Positions 7,142 through 14,780 of a stretch of 25,008 bases of DNA are shown piece by piece; position 1 is the stretch's first letter; the number at the start of each line of letters is the position of its first letter. The DNA is from CAYFXE01 sp964347035 (GTDB taxonomy: Bacteria > Acidobacteriota > Aminicenantia > Aminicenantales > Aminicenantaceae): positions 1 to 25,008 of the forward strand of contig CAYFXE010000042.1 in NCBI GenBank assembly GCA_964347035.1, given 5' to 3'. The notes under the pieces were generated by a model, which saw nothing but the letters and a program-made list of their open reading frames with translations, ran no database searches and was not told where the DNA came from. The position numbers and the translations under genes are program-made.

Positions 7142-7825
7142 ATGAGCTGGCCTATGAAAAAAATCATCTTTTGGGATTGGACAGGCACTCTGGCCGATGA
7201 GTCTCAACTGGATAAAGCTGTTTGTCAGACGATTGAAAAAGAGATCGCCAAAAAAGGAAATGTGACGTTCACAGATGCGAAGACGGCGTTTGAAGACCAC
7301 CTAAAAAAACTCGAGAATACCTGGGAGTGGCATGATTATGTGCTTCACGGAAAACACTTTGGTCTGAACTGGAAAGAACCTCAAAAAAAACACCTGGATA
7401 AACTGATTCTCCTCCCTCACGCCAAAGAAATACTGAAATTCGCTCGGAACAAAGGATACAGAAACATCCTGGCTACGAATGCTGTCCGCAAAGTCATACT
7501 TTTACGCCTAGCGCATGCCGACCTTATGCGCCTCGTTGATGCAGTCATAGCCTCTGATGATGTTCAGGCCCTGAAATCGGAGGGAAAACATTTTGATCTT
7601 GGACTAAGAATCATGAATGGTTCTGCGCATCTTTCATTCTCTGTTGGAAATAATCCTGTCCAGGATATCATCCCGGCCAAAAAGCTTAATCTGAAAACGA
7701 TTTTCTGTGAATTCGGAAAGGAGCTGACCCATTATCATTCCGAACATATCGCCAATAACTATACAGAAACAGCAGTGCCTGATTACAGGATTCAAAACCT
7801 GGAGGAAATAAAAAGTATTATTTAG
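7142..7825 (+). CDS. HAD superfamily hydrolase-like protein with altered catalytic motifs
   Basis: A 227-aa HAD-fold protein. Motif I is FWDWTGT with nucleophile Asp12, but the general acid/base Asp two residues on is Thr14. Motif II is LATN (Thr112), motif III probably Lys145 (LKSEGKHFD), and motif IV is SVGNNPVQD, where the usual GD is replaced by GN while Asp175 remains. An Asp-x-Thr motif I is known in P-type ATPases, but in a soluble phosphatase-like HAD it predicts weak or altered activity. Start choice: a TTG at 7133, ATG 7142 and ATG 7154 are in frame. GGAG at 7128-7131 lies 10 nt before ATG 7142, which I prefer. The gene is divergent from padR. Substrate unknown. Confidence 0.75.
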   Translation: MSWPMKKIIFWDWTGTLADESQLDKAVCQTIEKEIAKKGNVTFTDAKTAFEDHLKKLENTWEWHDYVLHGKHFGLNWKEPQKKHLDKLILLPHAKEILKFARNKGYRNILATNAVRKVILLRLAHADLMRLVDAVIASDDVQALKSEGKHFDLGLRIMNGSAHLSFSVGNNPVQDIIPAKKLNLKTIFCEFGKELTHYHSEHIANNYTETAVPDYRIQNLEEIKSII

Positions 7826-7902
7826 GCTGCAAATATTTTTGGTGTGAATTGCCGTCTAATAAATGGTAATTTGTATAATGGGAAAAAATTAGAAGACTGA
7901 AC

Positions 7903-7986
7903 ATGGCCAAACCTTTGTGCCCCTATTTTGGAAAATGCGGCGGCTGCTCTTTTCAGGATGTCGACTATTCTGATCAGCTTGAAATG
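7903..7986 (+). CDS. TrmA/RlmD-family RNA uracil-5 methyltransferase, N-terminal piece (cut by assembly gap)
   Basis: From ATG 7903 the frame encodes 28 residues (MAKPLCPYFGKCGGC and on) before running into the ten Ns. CPYFGKCGGCSFQ is the classical CxxxxxCGGCxxQ iron-sulfur cluster motif at the N-terminus of RlmD/RumA-type 23S rRNA uracil methyltransferases. The rest of the enzyme continues after the gap at 8028-9053, in a different frame. I read both as one gene. Confidence 0.75.
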
Positions 7987-7996
7987 NNNNNNNNNN
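7987..7996. other. Assembly gap (10 N)
   Basis: Ten unknown bases. The roughly 30-40 bases after them (7997 to about 8033) contain an in-frame TGA at 8025-8027 and do not fit the methyltransferase on either side. The join is probably a scaffolding point with poor contig-end sequence rather than a true 10-base gap. Confidence 0.9.
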
Positions 7997-8027
7997 GGCT
8001 GTGTACTATTTCCTTTTTCTTTTGTGA

Positions 8028-9053
8028 GTGTTTGTGAAGATTGCCGAGGCGATCGATGTGGCGGACATTCAAGTCTTTTCAGGACGAGAATATTTCTACC
8101 GCCATCGGATGGATATGGTCTTTCATTCTGGTGGACTGGGTTTCAAGGAAAAAGGAACCTGGTACAATGTCGTGGATGTGGAACGCTGTGTCATCTCCAA
8201 CGAAAAGCTGAATGAGCTCATCAGCGAAGTCCGGACATTCCTCTCCGATATCGATGTTTTTCTCATCCGAAAAAAAATCGGCACATTCCGGCATGCTGTG
8301 ATCAGAACTCCACCGACTGATTCCTCTGTCTCCATAGTCCTCAACCAGGAATCTCCAGGATTGAACAAAGCGGAGGAAAAGATCCAAGAATTCGCTAAAA
8401 TCACCTCGGCTTACAATGTACTCATGACTTATGTTCCTCCGAATCGTGGCGTGAGCGTTTCAGAAGAGTTTTCTGTCGTCAAAGGCAGAGAGACTATAAG
8501 GGAGGAATACATAGGAAAGAAATTTTGGTATCCCATCCAGGGATTTTTTCAGAATAACCACGATGTCGCTGAGAAACTGCATATTTACTGCAACGGACTT
8601 CTCAGAGGCTATAAGACTCAAGACACTCATCTGCTCGACCTTTATGGGGGGGTGGGAACATTTGCCCTAATAAACGCAGGTCTGTTTAAAGATGTCACGA
8701 TTATCGAAAACTCCGAGAAGGCCATAGATACGGCTTACAGGAATATCGAAGAGAATCAGGCCAAAAATGTCATACCTATTCTCCTTGATATCAAATACAT
8801 GAAGGAAATAGAATTGGAAAAGCCTTTGTTCGTGGTGGTCGACCCGCCGAGAAGCGGGATTCATCCCAAGGCTGTCAAGAGACTGAACGAGCTTCGGCCA
8901 GAGGCCATAATCTATGTCTCCTGTAACGTTAATCAGCTTCGGAATGATCTCGGAAAACTGGTGGGTTATAAGATTAAAAGCACGGCACTCTTCGATCTCT
9001 TCCCTCAAACTCCCCATATAGAGACAGTGGCTGAGCTTATCCCTGAAGATTAA
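8028..9053 (+). CDS. TrmA/RlmD-family 23S rRNA (uracil-5-)-methyltransferase, main body
   Basis: The SAM-dependent enzyme body, about 338 residues after the gap. The nominal GTG at 8028 is only an artefact of the break; homology starts around KIAEAID. Visible features include FSGREYFYRHRMDMVFH near the N-terminus, the SAM-binding loop LLDLYGGVGTFAL, an acidic end-of-strand residue in VTIIENSEKA, the DPPRSG motif, the catalytic cysteine in YVSCN, and the C-terminal HIETVAEL with the general-base Glu. All catalytic elements are intact. It uses SAM to make 5-methyluridine in RNA. The cluster motif on the N-terminal piece favours rRNA (RlmD/RlmCD type) over tRNA, but the exact position modified cannot be told. 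Confidence 0.9.
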   Translation: MFVKIAEAIDVADIQVFSGREYFYRHRMDMVFHSGGLGFKEKGTWYNVVDVERCVISNEKLNELISEVRTFLSDIDVFLIRKKIGTFRHAVIRTPPTDSSVSIVLNQESPGLNKAEEKIQEFAKITSAYNVLMTYVPPNRGVSVSEEFSVVKGRETIREEYIGKKFWYPIQGFFQNNHDVAEKLHIYCNGLLRGYKTQDTHLLDLYGGVGTFALINAGLFKDVTIIENSEKAIDTAYRNIEENQAKNVIPILLDIKYMKEIELEKPLFVVVDPPRSGIHPKAVKRLNELRPEAIIYVSCNVNQLRNDLGKLVGYKIKSTALFDLFPQTPHIETVAELIPED

Positions 9054-9088
9054 TCCTCCCTTTTGCTTCTATTTATTAGTTTTTGCTC

Positions 9089-10255
9089 TTATTTTTTATG
9101 GAGTTCCAGAAGATCCAGAGCCTTGACGGCCAGGTCAAAGAGATGTTTGTGGGACCGATGTCCGTTCGTTAAGACAGCAAAACCCATCTTTTTTTCCAGG
9201 TTTCCAACTAAAAAAGCTGTGTAGCCAGACACACTGCCGCTGTGGGCAAAGAGGGTATTCCCTTTTCTCTGGGAAATCCACCAAGTCAGGCCGTATCCAG
9301 TCGTCTCGTTCAACCAGCCGGCACTTATTCGCTCTTTGAACTGATCGTACTGGCGGGTCATGATTTGCTGGAATGTCTCCTCGCTAATCAGGCGGTGTTT
9401 TTTGTAGACGCCGCGATTGATATTGGCGATCAGCCAGTTGGCCTGGTTGGTGACCGTGCCGTAGACGATCCCGGCGGGCCAGACATTGGCCTTTAAGCGG
9501 ACAGCCGGTTTGTGGAGGCCGCTCTTGCGGTCGATAATGTAAGGGATAGCCAGGCGCTCTTCCATATCCTGGCGAGGAAAAAAATCCGTATCTTGCATCT
9601 CCAAGGGCTTAAAAATATGATCCCTTATGTATTTTTTGTAGGGAACATTAGTAAATTTTTCGACGAGATAAGCGATCAGGGTATAGGCCATGTTGGAGTA
9701 TTCTATCTTGGTCATGGTTGGATGCTTGAGTTTGAGTGACTTCTGAAGGTAATCCTTTAGAGGAAGGGGTGCTGTGTCACCCCAAACCAAGTGTGGGCCG
9801 AAATCCCCGGGGAGACCGGAGGCATGGGTCAAGAGGTGACGAAAAGTGACAGGCTTGGCCGGATCCTCACCCTGGATTTTAAATTCCGTCAGGTAATCAT
9901 TCACCTGGTCATCAAGCTTGAATTTCTCTTGTTCCATCTGCTGCAGGAGAGCGACCATTGACATGGTCTTGAAGGTGGATCCAATGAGATAAATGGTGCT
10001 GGGTACGGCAGGAGTGCGGGCCCAGAGGTTGGAATACCCGTAGGCTCCCGTCCATACGATTCGGTCACCTGAGACGAGGGCGATGGTTGCTGAAGGGACT
10101 TTCCCTTCTAACATCATCTTCTTGATCTCGGTTTCGAACTTGGGGACGAAGCTGTCGATATCGACTTCCTGCGTAGCTGAGATTCTAGGTAAAAGCAGTG
10201 ACATGACCAAGATCAAAAATCTCATCCAACATCTAATAATCCGAAGCTTAATCAT
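9089..10255 (-). CDS. Class C beta-lactamase-like serine hydrolase (PBP fold), exported
   Basis: A 388-aa penicillin-binding-fold hydrolase. The signal peptide covers residues 1-27 with likely cleavage after ISA. The SxxK motif is S93-T-F-K96, the YxN motif is Y186-S-N188, and the third motif is H338-S-G340 in place of the KTG of true beta-lactamases. That combination is typical of the broad beta-lactamase-related family (esterases, D-aminopeptidases, EstB-type enzymes), so antibiotic resistance should not be assumed. Length and domain layout fit one catalytic domain without a C-terminal extension. The start is ATG 10255 with GGAGG 4 nt upstream. It converges on the methyltransferase gene, 35 bp away, with no clear terminator between them. 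Confidence 0.88.
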   Translation of the reverse strand: MIKLRIIRCWMRFLILVMSLLLPRISATQEVDIDSFVPKFETEIKKMMLEGKVPSATIALVSGDRIVWTGAYGYSNLWARTPAVPSTIYLIGSTFKTMSMVALLQQMEQEKFKLDDQVNDYLTEFKIQGEDPAKPVTFRHLLTHASGLPGDFGPHLVWGDTAPLPLKDYLQKSLKLKHPTMTKIEYSNMAYTLIAYLVEKFTNVPYKKYIRDHIFKPLEMQDTDFFPRQDMEERLAIPYIIDRKSGLHKPAVRLKANVWPAGIVYGTVTNQANWLIANINRGVYKKHRLISEETFQQIMTRQYDQFKERISAGWLNETTGYGLTWWISQRKGNTLFAHSGSVSGYTAFLVGNLEKKMGFAVLTNGHRSHKHLFDLAVKALDLLELHKK

Positions 10256-10469
10256 TTTTCCTCCTTGTGATTACCTGGTCTCAAAGCTCAGTAATCTTTT
10301 AGTCAATTCGTCGTATCGGATTTCTGATCTTAAATCAAGATTATACAAAATTGCCGGCATCCTCTCCACCATAACGGCAATCCACTTGAAAATAAAACAT
10401 CTTTATGACTATACTAGCTTTTTTGAAAAATCAAGGAAGAATTTTATTGCAAAAATTAGAGATTTTAAA

Positions 10470-11165
10470 ATGACTGGTAAGAAAGGTCCCAAGGCAGAAA
10501 ACGAAAGATTAAAAGCTCTTCACGATCAAGCTCTCGATGGTTATAAACTCTTACTTAAGGAGGTCAAGCAGCTACGTCTTAGTGGCTGGAGAGGATTCAA
10601 ACTTCATCTCCAAAACCCTGAAGGGCTTCTCAGCGCTGAACCAGTGATCAAGGGCATTTACAGCCGAGGCGGGAAGGACGGGGTGAAACCCTGGCTGGAT
10701 GTGGATTATAGGGAAGAGCTTGAATTCAGAAATAATGAAGAAAATTTATCACTTAGACAAGAATACCTTGATCTAAAGCTCTTCAAAGCTCTTGGAACCA
10801 TCATCCCACTCGGAGGACATCTTATGGTTTCTTACGAGGGGGAAAACAATATTCATAAAGAGACCAGACAATCCTTGAGCTTCAACATTCCTCCGGCCGT
10901 CACACCCATTGGTTATCTCATTTTTAAGGCGGGATTCCAGTTGATTAAGGATTGGTATCTGGCTGAAGGGGGATTCGAGGGCCCCCGCAAGCTGTGGGGA
11001 GAGAAGGCTCCTGATGAGCGTTGGGAAAAGATTTTTTTGGAAAGGACAAGCGACCAAATTTCTCATTTTTTAGAGAAAAAATCGGATTTGATTCCTCAAG
11101 AATTGGAGGATACTGCACTGAAAAATTCACAAGACATCATCCAGATCATTCAAGGACGCAAGTAA
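10470..11165 (+). CDS. DUF1122-like protein
   Basis: I believe this is a DUF1122 protein, a family of unknown function. The supporting core is KGIYSRGGKDGVKPWLDVDY (about 61-80), LKLFKALGTIIPLGGHLMVSYEG (102-124), a conserved ETR at 131-133, PPAVTPIGYLIFKAGF (141-156) and KDWYLAEG after it. The frame is open back to 10083, but that part lies antisense to the serine hydrolase and has no family resemblance. ATG 10470 is the first ATG near the conserved region, giving 231 aa. A TTG at 10386 would add 28 residues. Neither has a ribosome binding site, so the start is uncertain. There is no signal peptide or transmembrane helix. Confidence 0.7.
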   Translation: MTGKKGPKAENERLKALHDQALDGYKLLLKEVKQLRLSGWRGFKLHLQNPEGLLSAEPVIKGIYSRGGKDGVKPWLDVDYREELEFRNNEENLSLRQEYLDLKLFKALGTIIPLGGHLMVSYEGENNIHKETRQSLSFNIPPAVTPIGYLIFKAGFQLIKDWYLAEGGFEGPRKLWGEKAPDERWEKIFLERTSDQISHFLEKKSDLIPQELEDTALKNSQDIIQIIQGRK

Positions 11166-11254
11166 CTCTGTAATCTCGCGACTCAAGAAGAATTACCCTT
11201 CTAGGATCTTATCCCAAATAGTTGAAAAATGAGACAGAACACACATTATTATGT

Positions 11255-11342
11255 TGTTATCCCGATGTTTTCTTGCCATTCCCACTTTTCACTGTCATTC
11301 CCGCATATCTCTGTCATTCCCGCTTTTTACTGTCATCCCCGC
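11255..11342. repeat. Five-unit tandem array of a 19-bp repeat
   Basis: Units begin at 11255, 11274, 11293, 11312 and 11331, an exact 19-bp period. Each starts with a variant of TGTCATTCCCGC followed by 7 variable bases. The units become more regular to the right, and the last runs into a complete palindromic repeat (11331-11358). Left units are degenerate (TGTTATCCCGAT, TGCCATTCCCAC). The unit head equals the left half of the genome's dispersed palindromic repeat. Confidence 0.7.
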
Positions 11343-11414
11343 GCAGGCGGGAATCCAGGAATATCTGGATATAAATTCTTCTTAGTTCTGGATTCCTGCA
11401 TACGCAGGGATGAC
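11331..11414. repeat. Composite palindromic repeat element A
   Basis: A forward palindrome (GTCATCCCCGC ... GCGGGAATCCAG, 11332-11358) and an inverted relative (CTGGATTCCTGC ... GCAGGGATGAC, 11388-11414) are separated by 29 bp. A second element at 23186-23297 has the same layout and the same 29-bp centre length. Confidence 0.7.
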
Positions 11415-11425
11415 AAGGAGAGAAA

Positions 11426-11452
11426 CTGGATTCCTGCTTCCACAGGAATGAC
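11426..11452. repeat. Solitary palindromic repeat
   Basis: CTGGATTCCTGC-TTCC-ACAGGAATGAC, another single copy of the same palindrome family in the inverted orientation, 11 bp after composite element A. Confidence 0.65.
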
Positions 11453-11554
11453 GGGAAGGGAAATAATAGGACCCTCCCCTTTTTCGCTCCCTTATTGATA
11501 ACCTTAAAAGGGAGGCAGTTCTCAAAAAGCAGGCGATATCTTTTTTCTTGTGAT

Positions 11555-11583
11555 TTGACCTTTTATGGCTTTTCTGATACAAA
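11555..11583 (+). promoter_or_regulatory. Putative promoter of the heptose operon
   Basis: TTGACC (11555-11560) and TACAAA (11578-11583) are 17 nt apart, with +1 expected near 11590. It lies upstream of GTG 11600 and downstream of the earlier in-frame start at 11495, supporting GTG 11600 as the first codon of the kinase gene. Confidence 0.45.
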
Positions 11584-11599
11584 TTTTGGCTACAGTTCA

Positions 11600-12601
11600 G
11601 TGGATAAAGAAAAGGAAAGACTCCTCCGTATTGTCGATCATTTTCCCCAGAAAAAAATTGCTGTTTGGGGAGATTTGATCCTGGACGAATATCTCTACGG
11701 CCATACCCGCCGTATCTCCCGCGAAGCACCAGTGCTCATCCTCTCCTACAAATCGCGAGAGTTCGCCCTGGGAGGTGCTGGTAATTCCCTTCTCAACATC
11801 AAGGCTTTGGGCGCCATTCCTCTCTCGATAGGCGTTGTCGGCGCTGACATGTCAGGACAGAAAATTTTTCAAATGATGAAAAAACAGGGATTATCCACTG
11901 ATGGATTAGTCAAAGAGAAAACCTATAAAACCCCGATGAAGACAAGAATCCTGGCTGGCGAAGTAAGCACAAGGAAACAGCAGATTCTGCGGATCGATCA
12001 GGAAGTTCGCGTCCCTGATACGACAGATATCAGGGAAAAGCTTCAAGGCCTACTAAAACGTGTGCTCAAGCGTGTTCATGCCCTTCTCATCTCCGACTAC
12101 AACTATTTCACAGTCAAGCAGTCCATTTTTACCTCAATCCTTCCTCACTACAAAAAAGCCCGGCTCCCTGTCACTCTCGACTCACGGTTTCGCCTTCTCC
12201 AATTCAAGGGAATAACAGTCGCCACTCCTAACGAACCAGAAGTGGAGGGGATCTTGAAGATAGAACTCGACGACAATATCCGAACCCTCAAACAGGCTGG
12301 AAGATACCTTCTCAAGGCCTTAAAAGCTCAAGCCTTACTCATCACTCGAGGATCAAAAGGAATGGCTCTGTTCCAGAAAAACAAATTACCGCTTTTAGTA
12401 CCTATTCATGGTCCAACAGATATCGTAGACGTTACTGGAGCAGGAGACACTGTGATCAGCGTTTTCACCCTAGCCTTGGCCTGTGGGGCGACGTTTAAAG
12501 AGGCAGCCCTTATCGCCAATCATGCCGGGGGAATCGTTGTAATGAAAAAGGGCACAGCTACGTTAACATCGCAAGAACTTAAAGAAAGTATCATTTCCTG
12601 A
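11600..12601 (+). CDS. rfaE1: D-glycero-beta-D-manno-heptose-7-phosphate kinase (HldE kinase half)
   Basis: A PfkB-family sugar kinase of 333 aa, the size of a stand-alone HldE kinase domain. It phosphorylates D-glycero-D-manno-heptose 7-phosphate at C1 on the way to ADP-heptose for the LPS inner core. Visible are GDLILDEY (24-31), the substrate-binding GGAGN (58-62), an NEPE motif in TPNEPEVEG, and the anion-hole/catalytic signature DVTGAGD with Asp283 as base. The frame opens at 11495, but the family's N-terminus and a putative promoter point to GTG 11600, although no clear ribosome binding site precedes it. The adenylyltransferase half follows 2 nt after the stop. Confidence 0.88.
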   Translation: MDKEKERLLRIVDHFPQKKIAVWGDLILDEYLYGHTRRISREAPVLILSYKSREFALGGAGNSLLNIKALGAIPLSIGVVGADMSGQKIFQMMKKQGLSTDGLVKEKTYKTPMKTRILAGEVSTRKQQILRIDQEVRVPDTTDIREKLQGLLKRVLKRVHALLISDYNYFTVKQSIFTSILPHYKKARLPVTLDSRFRLLQFKGITVATPNEPEVEGILKIELDDNIRTLKQAGRYLLKALKAQALLITRGSKGMALFQKNKLPLLVPIHGPTDIVDVTGAGDTVISVFTLALACGATFKEAALIANHAGGIVVMKKGTATLTSQELKESIIS

Positions 12602-12603
12602 AA

Positions 12604-13095
12604 TTGAAAAAATACTATTCCCGGAAACAATTAACAAAGATTATTGGAGAGGAGAAGAAGCAAGGAAAGCGCATCGTCCTGGCTAACGGATGCTTTGATT
12701 TGATTCATGTGGGACATATACGATACCTAAAAGACGCAAAAAAAAGGGGGGATGTTCTGGTACTGGCTGTAAACAGCGACTCCTCGATTCGTCGGCTCAA
12801 AGGGAAAGGACGGCCGCTATTGAGTGAAAAAGAACGCGTGGATATTATAGCTGCAATTTCTTACGTCGACTATATCACTGTCTTCGAGGAAGAAACCGTG
12901 GAGAAAGTGCTGTTGGCCTTAAAACCCGATATCCATGCTAAAGGATCAGATTACACGGAAGAGACCGTACCAGAGAAAGATATAGTTCGCAGCTACGGAG
13001 GAGGCATCGCCATAACCGGGGGTCCAAAGGTTAGATCAACTTCGGAACTTATTAATCAGATTGCCCAGAAATTGAAAGACGAGATACCCAATTAG
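12604..13095 (+). CDS. rfaE2: D-glycero-beta-D-manno-heptose 1-phosphate adenylyltransferase (HldE adenylyltransferase half)
   Basis: A 163-aa cytidylyltransferase-like nucleotidyltransferase. It transfers AMP from ATP to heptose 1-phosphate to give ADP-heptose. The hallmark is ANGCFDLIHVGHIRYL with the HxGH motif at 35-38. Also visible are VNSDSSIRRLKGKGRPL, the AKGSDYTEETVPE loop, and a closing VRSTSELI in the position of the ISTS motif. The start is TTG 12604, two bases after the kinase stop and without a clear ribosome binding site, so translational coupling is likely. In E. coli the two activities are fused in HldE; here they are separate adjacent genes in the same order. Confidence 0.92.
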   Translation: MKKYYSRKQLTKIIGEEKKQGKRIVLANGCFDLIHVGHIRYLKDAKKRGDVLVLAVNSDSSIRRLKGKGRPLLSEKERVDIIAAISYVDYITVFEEETVEKVLLALKPDIHAKGSDYTEETVPEKDIVRSYGGGIAITGGPKVRSTSELINQIAQKLKDEIPN

Positions 13096-13103
13096 TATGA
13101 ACG

Positions 13104-14132
13104 ATGAATAATTTTCTGATTATCCGACTCAGTTCGCTTGGTGATATCATCCACACGCTCCCTGCCTTTTCTGCCCTAAGGAAAAAATTTCCTGAGTCCA
13201 AGATTTCCTGGGTCGTTGAAGAAAAGGGAAAGGACATCCTCGATCTTGTTCCAAGGCTTGACAGAATCATCACCATCCGTCCAGCCGGATGGCGGATACA
13301 GAGGAAAGACTTTTGGACGGAAATATCTGGATTCAAGGAGAAATCCAAAGAGAGTGATCAGATCGCTCTGGATTTTCAGGGGCTAATAAAGTCCGCTCTG
13401 CTGGCTTTTCTCTCCAGAGCCCCTAAGCGGGTTGGATTCCACCGGAGAAATTGTCGAGAACCTCTCGCTTCGCTATTATATACAGAAAGACTCCGGCAAA
13501 TTCCTGAGGATATCCATGTGATCCGCAAAAACTTGATGCTCCTCACCTGCCTCGGAATCGAAGAGAAACAATATGAATTTCCTCTCAGTCTTTCGGATGA
13601 ACTACAGGAGACAATTCAGACCAAGCTGAAAAAAATCGGATACGACAGGAAAAAGAAACTCATCCTTTTTAATGTCGGGGCGACCTGGAAGACGAAGAGA
13701 TGGTTTCCGGATAGATGGATTCGGGTGATACAGAAACTTGAGAGAAAGGATCTTTTCGCCCTTCTTCTCTGGGGAACAGAAGAGGAAAAACAACTGGCGC
13801 TCGAGATAAACAGCCAGGTCAATATTCCGCTGGCTCCGTTTCTCTCTCTGCCGGAAGTTATGGCCTTGGTGAAGAAGGCCACTCTTCTCATCAGCGGCGA
13901 CACGTTTGCCCTTCAAGTGGCCTGTGCTTTTTCCCGGCCTGTGGTCGGCATTTTCGGGCCCACAAACCCACGTCGGAACGGCCCCTTCGGTTTCCACGAT
14001 AAAGTAGCTTTCCACGAGTTACAATGCAGTTACTGTTATAAGAGGAGTTGCTCGAGTCTGGAGTGTTTAAAAGCCATCCAACCAGATGAGGTGGCCCAAC
14101 TAAGCCTCGAAATTCTAGAAAAATATGTCTAA
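13104..14132 (+). CDS. Glycosyltransferase family 9 (LPS heptosyltransferase)
   Basis: A 342-aa GT9 enzyme that presumably moves heptose from ADP-heptose onto the LPS core at the inner face of the inner membrane. The N-terminal motif IIRLSSLGDIIHTLP is typical of WaaC/WaaF. In the C-terminal half, SGDTFALQVACAF, RPVVGIFGPTNPRRNGP and a cysteine-rich tail (CSYCYKRSCSSLECL) match heptosyltransferases; the usual DTG reads DTF here. ATG 13104 follows the adenylyltransferase stop by 8 nt, and its 3' end overlaps the next gene by 8 nt, so it belongs to the heptose operon. Whether it is heptosyltransferase I or II cannot be decided. Confidence 0.88.
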   Translation: MNNFLIIRLSSLGDIIHTLPAFSALRKKFPESKISWVVEEKGKDILDLVPRLDRIITIRPAGWRIQRKDFWTEISGFKEKSKESDQIALDFQGLIKSALLAFLSRAPKRVGFHRRNCREPLASLLYTERLRQIPEDIHVIRKNLMLLTCLGIEEKQYEFPLSLSDELQETIQTKLKKIGYDRKKKLILFNVGATWKTKRWFPDRWIRVIQKLERKDLFALLLWGTEEEKQLALEINSQVNIPLAPFLSLPEVMALVKKATLLISGDTFALQVACAFSRPVVGIFGPTNPRRNGPFGFHDKVAFHELQCSYCYKRSCSSLECLKAIQPDEVAQLSLEILEKYV

Positions 14133-14679
14133 GACGAGCTTTAAGAAAATGATTTACAGATGGAGAGTCAGAGTGGGTTTTGTCTGTATTCTCATTGCCA
14201 TCGTTCTTTCTCGACCGACTCTGATTTCTCTTCTTGCGGGTGTGGGGATCTGTATTCTAGGACTTCTTTTGAGGACCTGGGCCTCCGGCCATCTCAGGAA
14301 GGAGAAAGAACTCACCTGCAGCGGTCCTTATCGTTTCACCAGAAATCCGCTTTATCTGGCCAATCTCATCATCGGAATAAGCGTTGTTGTTGCATCTAAC
14401 TCATGGTGGATGGTCTGTATTTTTGTTGTCTATTTCCTTGTCTTTTATTCAGTGATCCTGATTAGTGAGAGGGAAAAAATGAAGGCGCTGTTTCCCGATG
14501 AGTATGAGGAGTTCAAGAAAAATGTTCCTTTTTTCTTTCCCATGCTCGGTCGCACATGTCCTTCAAACGGGAACAAGTTCAGGATGGAAATTTATAAGAG
14601 AAACAGAGAATACAGGGCTCTCTTAGGGGCCGTGGTTTTCTGGCTGACCCTGGCTGTCAAAATGATTATTTTTTTATAG
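14125..14679 (+). CDS. Isoprenylcysteine carboxyl methyltransferase/PEMT-like membrane methyltransferase
   Basis: A 184-aa polytopic membrane protein. Predicted helices lie at about 16-30, 32-50, 79-113 (probably two) and 163-183. The SAM-binding signature of the ICMT/PEMT group is clear: CSGPYRFTRNPLYLANL (about 65-81) and the later SEREKMKALFPDEYEEFKKNVPFFFP. Bacterial members methylate lipids or other small lipophilic substrates; the substrate here is unknown. It overlaps the heptosyltransferase gene by 8 nt, so an envelope-lipid role is plausible by context. The C-terminal helix after RALLGAVVF is an addition beyond the usual motif-containing core. Confidence 0.82.
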   Translation: MSKTSFKKMIYRWRVRVGFVCILIAIVLSRPTLISLLAGVGICILGLLLRTWASGHLRKEKELTCSGPYRFTRNPLYLANLIIGISVVVASNSWWMVCIFVVYFLVFYSVILISEREKMKALFPDEYEEFKKNVPFFFPMLGRTCPSNGNKFRMEIYKRNREYRALLGAVVFWLTLAVKMIIFL

Positions 14680-14717
14680 GAGACTTTTTATGGGGGTGGT
14701 TTTATTTTTTTCTTCCT

Positions 14718-14744
14718 GTCATTCCTGCGGAAGCAGGAATCCAG
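14718..14744. repeat. Solitary palindromic repeat
   Basis: GTCATTCCTGC-GGAA-GCAGGAATCCAG, one copy of the dispersed palindrome family, with a perfect 8-bp ATTCCTGC/GCAGGAAT stem and a GNRA-type loop. It lies between the ICMT-like gene and trmH. No T-tract follows it on either strand, so I do not call it a terminator. Confidence 0.65.
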
Positions 14745-14780
14745 AAAAAAAATAGAACCGTCCCGATTATGACTTGAGTT

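Noticed and set aside
9089..10255. Antibiotic-resistance beta-lactamase
   Set aside because: The third motif is HSG rather than KTG and the family is broad; sequence alone supports only a serine hydrolase of the beta-lactamase-related group.
10083..10469. N-terminal extension of the DUF1122-like protein
   Set aside because: The first part is antisense to the serine hydrolase gene, and the conserved DUF1122 region begins after 10470; no start signal supports the extension.
11255..11342. CRISPR array
   Set aside because: The unit is only 19 bp, with about 7 variable bases, no true spacers and no cas genes; the unit head belongs to a dispersed palindrome family.
11229..11498. 89-codon open frame on the plus strand
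   Set aside because: It runs through the 19-bp array and palindromic repeats; its peptide is repeat translation, with no ribosome binding site or family resemblance.
14718..14744. Intrinsic terminator after the ICMT-like gene
   Set aside because: The hairpin is strong, but it is followed by CCAG and A-rich sequence rather than Ts on the plus strand, and by GACAGG on the minus strand; it is a copy of the dispersed palindrome.
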